Shown: piece by piece, positions 2,856 through 5,739 of the stretch | How the letters are laid out: each line of letters opens with the position of its first letter | Position numbering within the stretch: the first letter of the stretch is position 1 | NCBI GenBank assembly: GCA_002432555.1 | Contig: DJFO01000391.1 | Coordinates: forward strand, 17,035 to 22,773 | Direction of reading: 5' to 3' | DNA from: Marinagarivorans sp. UBA5870 | GTDB lineage: Bacteria > Pseudomonadota > Gammaproteobacteria > Pseudomonadales > Cellvibrionaceae | DNA length: 5,739 nucleotides | Program-made: the position numbers and the translations under genes | The notes under the pieces: generated by a model | Told to the model about the DNA's origin: nothing | Database searches by the model: none | What the model saw: the letters and a program-made list of their open reading frames with translations, nothing else

Positions 2856-5739
2856 GCGGTGCAACCATGTGCGAAGCAGAGCGACCAATTGCTGGTTGCT
2901 CACCGGTTTGGCGATATAGTCGGACGCGCCGGCCTCCAGGCATTTCTCCCGATCGCCTTTCATGGCCTTGGCCGTAAGCGCAATTATGGGCAGCACATGG
3001 AATTTCGGCTGTGAGCGTATCTGCCGCATGGTGGTGTAGCCGTCCATCTCCGGCATCATGATATCCATCAGCACCAGGGCGAGATCCGGCGTGCGCTCGA
3101 TTAATTCGATCGCGTCCCGCCCGTTATTGGCGGTCAACACCTGCATATTGTGGCGCTCCAGAATGCTTGAAAGCGCAAAAATATTGCGCACGTCGTCGTC
3201 CACCACCAGGACTTTTCTACCGACCAGGGACTCGTCGCTCTCGTTGAGCTTCTGCAACATGTAGCGTTTGGCTTCCGGTAGGTTTGCCATGGGGCAATGC
3301 AGGAAGAGGGCGGTGTCGTCGAGCAGCCGTTCGGGCGAGCGGGTGTATTTGAGCACCATGGATTTAGCGAGGGTGCGCATGTAATCCTCCGCCTCCCGCG
3401 ATAGCTCGCCGGAGGTGGCGACCACTACCGGCACGCTGCGCAGGTCGGTGTCTCGCTGAATTTCCGCCAGCAGGTCCAGCCCGGACATATCCGGCAATTG
3501 CAGATTAATGACTACGCAGTCGAATTCTTGTTTGCGCATGGCCTCGAGGCCGCTCTGGCCGGTGCGCACGATGGTGACATCCACCTGATCGTTGCTGAGC
3601 AGCTCCACCATGCCCTGGGGTGTGCCCGCCTGATCTTCGATGATGAGCAGCTTGCGCCGGCGCGGCTGCACAAATGCGCGCAGATTGGCGAGTGCTTCGC
3701 CTATGCGCTCGGAACTTGCGGACTTGTTCAAGTACGCAAAGGCGCCGCGGGCGAGGCCGTGCAGACGCTCCTCGTCGAGGGTGACGATCATAATCGGGAT
3801 ATGGCGCGTCTCCGGGTTTTGCTTCAGGTGGCTGAGAATGGTCCAACCCATCATGTCCGGCAGGAAGATATCCAACGAGATAGCCGCGGGCCCGAACTGC
3901 CGCGCAAGCTCGAGCGCGTCCGCGCCGCGCATGGCCACCAGGCCTTTAAAGTCCTGGCTGCGGGCGAGGTCGAGCAGCACCCGGGCGTAGTGCGGGTCGT
4001 CTTCGATGATCAATAGGACTTTGTCGCCGGCCTCGATGCGGTGGCGGTCATCCGGCACTTCGTCTAAACGCGGCGCGGCCGTCAGAAGGGGTGGGCGGAC
4101 AACTTCATCGCTGCCTTTAATTCGGCGCGCTTGCAGGAAACGCAGGGCCGGATCGCCATAATTCAAGGGGACGAAAAGAGTGAAGGTGCTGCCCTTGCCG
4201 GGGGCGCTCTGCACCCGAATTTCACCGCCGAGCAACTGGGCGAGTTCGCGGCTGATGGCGAGGCCGAGGCCGGTGCCGCCGTAGCGCCGCGCGGTGCCGG
4301 CATCCACCTGTTGGAAGGCTTCGAAAATTAGCTTCTGTTTATCCAGCGGGATACCGGTACCCGTGTCCGTCACTGAGAAGGATATGACAGTCTCGGCGTT
4401 GTCGAGCACCGAGTGGCCGGGGGTCCAGCCATTTCGCACCATGTCGACAAACAGCTGCACGCTGCCCTGCTCGGTGAATTTGAATGCGTTGGAAAGCAGG
4501 TTTTTCAGGATCTGCAGCAGGCGCTTCGGATCCGTGTACATAAAGCGGCTCAGCAAATTGCTGCCGAACTCCGTGACAAAGGCCAGCTTGCGGGTTTCCG
4601 CTTGGTGGCGGAAGTTGCGCTCCACGGTCTCCCGCAAATTGGCGAAGGGCAGGTCCTCGCACTCCACCGTGACCGTGCCCGACTCGATTTTGGACAAGTC
4701 GAGAATGTCGCTGATCAGGTTCAGCAGGTCGGTACCGGCGGCGTGGATGGTATTGGCAAATTCCACCTGGCGCGGCGTGAGGTTGCCGTCCACATTCTCC
4801 GCCAGCTGCTCGCCGAGTATGAGAATACTGTGCAGCGGCGTGCGCAGCTCGTGGGAAACGTTGGCAAGGAATTCCGATTTGTAACGGGAGGTGAGGGCGA
4901 GCTCCGCGGCCTTTTCCTCCACTGCGCGTTTGGCCTGGTCGATCTCCTGATTTTTGCGCTCCACCTCGGCGTTCTGCGCCGCCAACAGCTGCGCTTTCTG
5001 GGCGAGCTCCTCGTTGGTCTGCTGCAGCTCGAATTGGCGGGTCTGCAGTTCGGTGGCGAGCTGTTGAGACTGGGCGAGCAGGCGCTCGGTCCGCATGGTG
5101 GCTTCGATGTTGTTCAGTACCACGCCGACAATGTCGGTCAGCTGCTCGAGGAAGGCGGTGTGGGACGCGTTAAATTCCTTGAGCGAGGCGAGCTCGATCA
5201 CCGCTTTCACGTGGCCCTCGAACAATACCGGCAGAATCATCACCATGCGTGGCGCCAAGTCAACAAGACCGGAGGAAATGCGCAGCGGCTGACGGCCGGC
5301 GTCGGTGATGATCAGCGGCTGGCGCTCCAGGGCGCACTGGCCAACCAGGCCCTCGCCGAGGCGGTATTCCCGCTCCGGCTGACCGTCGCCCAGGTGGTCC
5401 GCATAACCGGCGAGCTGGCGCAGGCAATAGGCGCCGCCGGCCTCGAACATCACGTACATCACCCCCTGGTGGGCTTCCACCAGCGGCGCCAGTTCCGACA
5501 GCAGCATCTGGGCAACGGTGGTGAGGTCGCGCTGGCCCTGCATCATGCGGCTGAATTTCGCCAGGTTGGTTTTGAGCCAGTCCTGTTCGGTGTTGCGCTC
5601 GGTGGTTTTGCGCAGGTTGCCGATCATGGCGTTGATGTAGTTTTTCAGATCCGCCACCTCGCCGCTCGCATCCACCTGGATGTAGCGAGTGAGGTCCCCG
5701 GTGGTCACGGCGGTCGCCACTTCGGCGATGGCGCGCACC
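2853..5739 (-). CDS. Large hybrid sensor kinase, HAMP-GAF-HisKA-HATPase-3 receivers, N-terminus beyond the right edge
   Basis: The last 961 codons of a longer gene. Numbering here starts at the GTG codon at 5738, which is internal, not the start. Residues 1-45 look like a HAMP module (TTGDLTRYIQVDASGEVADL); relatives carry several HAMP repeats upstream. A GAF-like domain spans about 70-212, then a coiled coil at 220-283. HisKA has His296 (FLANVSHELRTPLHSI). HATPase has Asn413 and Asn417, Asp458 in DTGTGIP and the lid YGGTGLGLAISR. Receiver 1 (573-690) has Glu579, Asp580, Asp581, Asp623, Thr653 and Lys672. Receiver 2 (695-812) has Asn745 where the acceptor Asp belongs (VVINLQLPDMSG), so it probably cannot be phosphorylated. 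Receiver 3 (842-957) is canonical with Asp847, Asp848, Asp892, Thr922 and Lys944. The protein likely senses an intracellular or membrane-relayed signal through HAMP/GAF and passes phosphate to receivers 1 and 3, and perhaps to the neighbouring kinase. No membrane span or output domain is visible in this part. Confidence 0.94.
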   Translation of the reverse strand, partial: VRAIAEVATAVTTGDLTRYIQVDASGEVADLKNYINAMIGNLRKTTERNTEQDWLKTNLAKFSRMMQGQRDLTTVAQMLLSELAPLVEAHQGVMYVMFEAGGAYCLRQLAGYADHLGDGQPEREYRLGEGLVGQCALERQPLIITDAGRQPLRISSGLVDLAPRMVMILPVLFEGHVKAVIELASLKEFNASHTAFLEQLTDIVGVVLNNIEATMRTERLLAQSQQLATELQTRQFELQQTNEELAQKAQLLAAQNAEVERKNQEIDQAKRAVEEKAAELALTSRYKSEFLANVSHELRTPLHSILILGEQLAENVDGNLTPRQVEFANTIHAAGTDLLNLISDILDLSKIESGTVTVECEDLPFANLRETVERNFRHQAETRKLAFVTEFGSNLLSRFMYTDPKRLLQILKNLLSNAFKFTEQGSVQLFVDMVRNGWTPGHSVLDNAETVISFSVTDTGTGIPLDKQKLIFEAFQQVDAGTARRYGGTGLGLAISRELAQLLGGEIRVQSAPGKGSTFTLFVPLNYGDPALRFLQARRIKGSDEVVRPPLLTAAPRLDEVPDDRHRIEAGDKVLLIIEDDPHYARVLLDLARSQDFKGLVAMRGADALELARQFGPAAISLDIFLPDMMGWTILSHLKQNPETRHIPIMIVTLDEERLHGLARGAFAYLNKSASSERIGEALANLRAFVQPRRRKLLIIEDQAGTPQGMVELLSNDQVDVTIVRTGQSGLEAMRKQEFDCVVINLQLPDMSGLDLLAEIQRDTDLRSVPVVVATSGELSREAEDYMRTLAKSMVLKYTRSPERLLDDTALFLHCPMANLPEAKRYMLQKLNESDESLVGRKVLVVDDDVRNIFALSSILERHNMQVLTANNGRDAIELIERTPDLALVLMDIMMPEMDGYTTMRQIRSQPKFHVLPIIALTAKAMKGDREKCLEAGASDYIAKPVSNQQLVALLRTWLHR

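Noticed and set aside
2854..2943. ATG at 2943 as the start of the second kinase
   Set aside because: It would overlap the last 30 codons of the large kinase and add residues with no homology-like content. The TAATG start at 2853 is simpler.
3498..4016. Long plus-strand open frames antisense to the kinases (also 1662-2042, 1942-2400, 4294-4884)
   Set aside because: They are mirror frames of GC-rich kinase coding sequence. Their composition is what antisense reading produces, and no domain is recognisable.
5736..5738. GTG at 5738 as the start of the large kinase
   Set aside because: The frame is open to the window edge and the sequence begins inside a HAMP module, so this Val is internal and the true start lies to the right.
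1..5739. CRISPR arrays, tRNA genes, insertion sequences, phage or retron-type elements
   Set aside because: No regularly spaced long repeats, cloverleaf-like sequence, transposase or reverse transcriptase motifs were seen on either strand. The window is filled by signalling genes and one regulatory gap.

Overview
The window is GC-rich bacterial DNA in which all three recognisable genes lie on the minus strand, so the biological order runs from right to left. The protein families are a multi-receiver HAMP-GAF hybrid histidine kinase, a receiver-kinase-receiver hybrid and a PTS enzyme I. With GC-rich codon use, they suggest a proteobacterium, perhaps an environmental gammaproteobacterium. Nothing in the window fixes the genus.

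Layout, in transcriptional order. (1) Positions 5739 to 2853 hold the C-terminal 961 residues of a large hybrid sensor kinase: HAMP end, GAF, coiled coil, HisKA, HATPase and three receivers. Its start lies beyond the right edge. (2) Positions 2853 to 1081 hold a second hybrid kinase (receiver, coiled coil, HisKA, HATPase, receiver). Its ATG overlaps the upstream stop codon in a TAATG junction, so the two are very probably co-transcribed and translationally coupled. (3) Positions 1080 to 807 form a 274-bp intergenic region rich in inverted repeats. It contains a terminator-like stem-loop soon after the kinase stop, three phased GAATA repeats, several small palindromes and a long hairpin with perfect 14-bp arms. 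(4) Positions 806 to 1 hold the N-terminal 268 residues of an enzyme I-type PEP-protein phosphotransferase. It has a good Shine-Dalgarno sequence and the active-site histidine, and its C-terminal PEP-binding barrel lies beyond the left edge.

How the genes may work together. The two kinases look like one signalling unit: two transmitter cores and five receiver domains, with no DNA-binding, enzymatic or HPt output domain in the window. The final output protein must therefore be encoded elsewhere or act through protein contacts. One of the five receivers has lost its phospho-acceptor Asp (Asn instead), and another lacks the conserved Lys. The enzyme I gene is probably a separate transcription unit. 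Its closeness to the kinases hints at, but does not prove, a link between carbon/PTS status and this phosphorelay.

I found no tRNA, rRNA, CRISPR, insertion sequence or phage feature. The most unusual elements are the structured leader in front of the enzyme I gene, the pseudo-receiver in the large kinase, and the non-canonical residues around the enzyme I active-site histidine.
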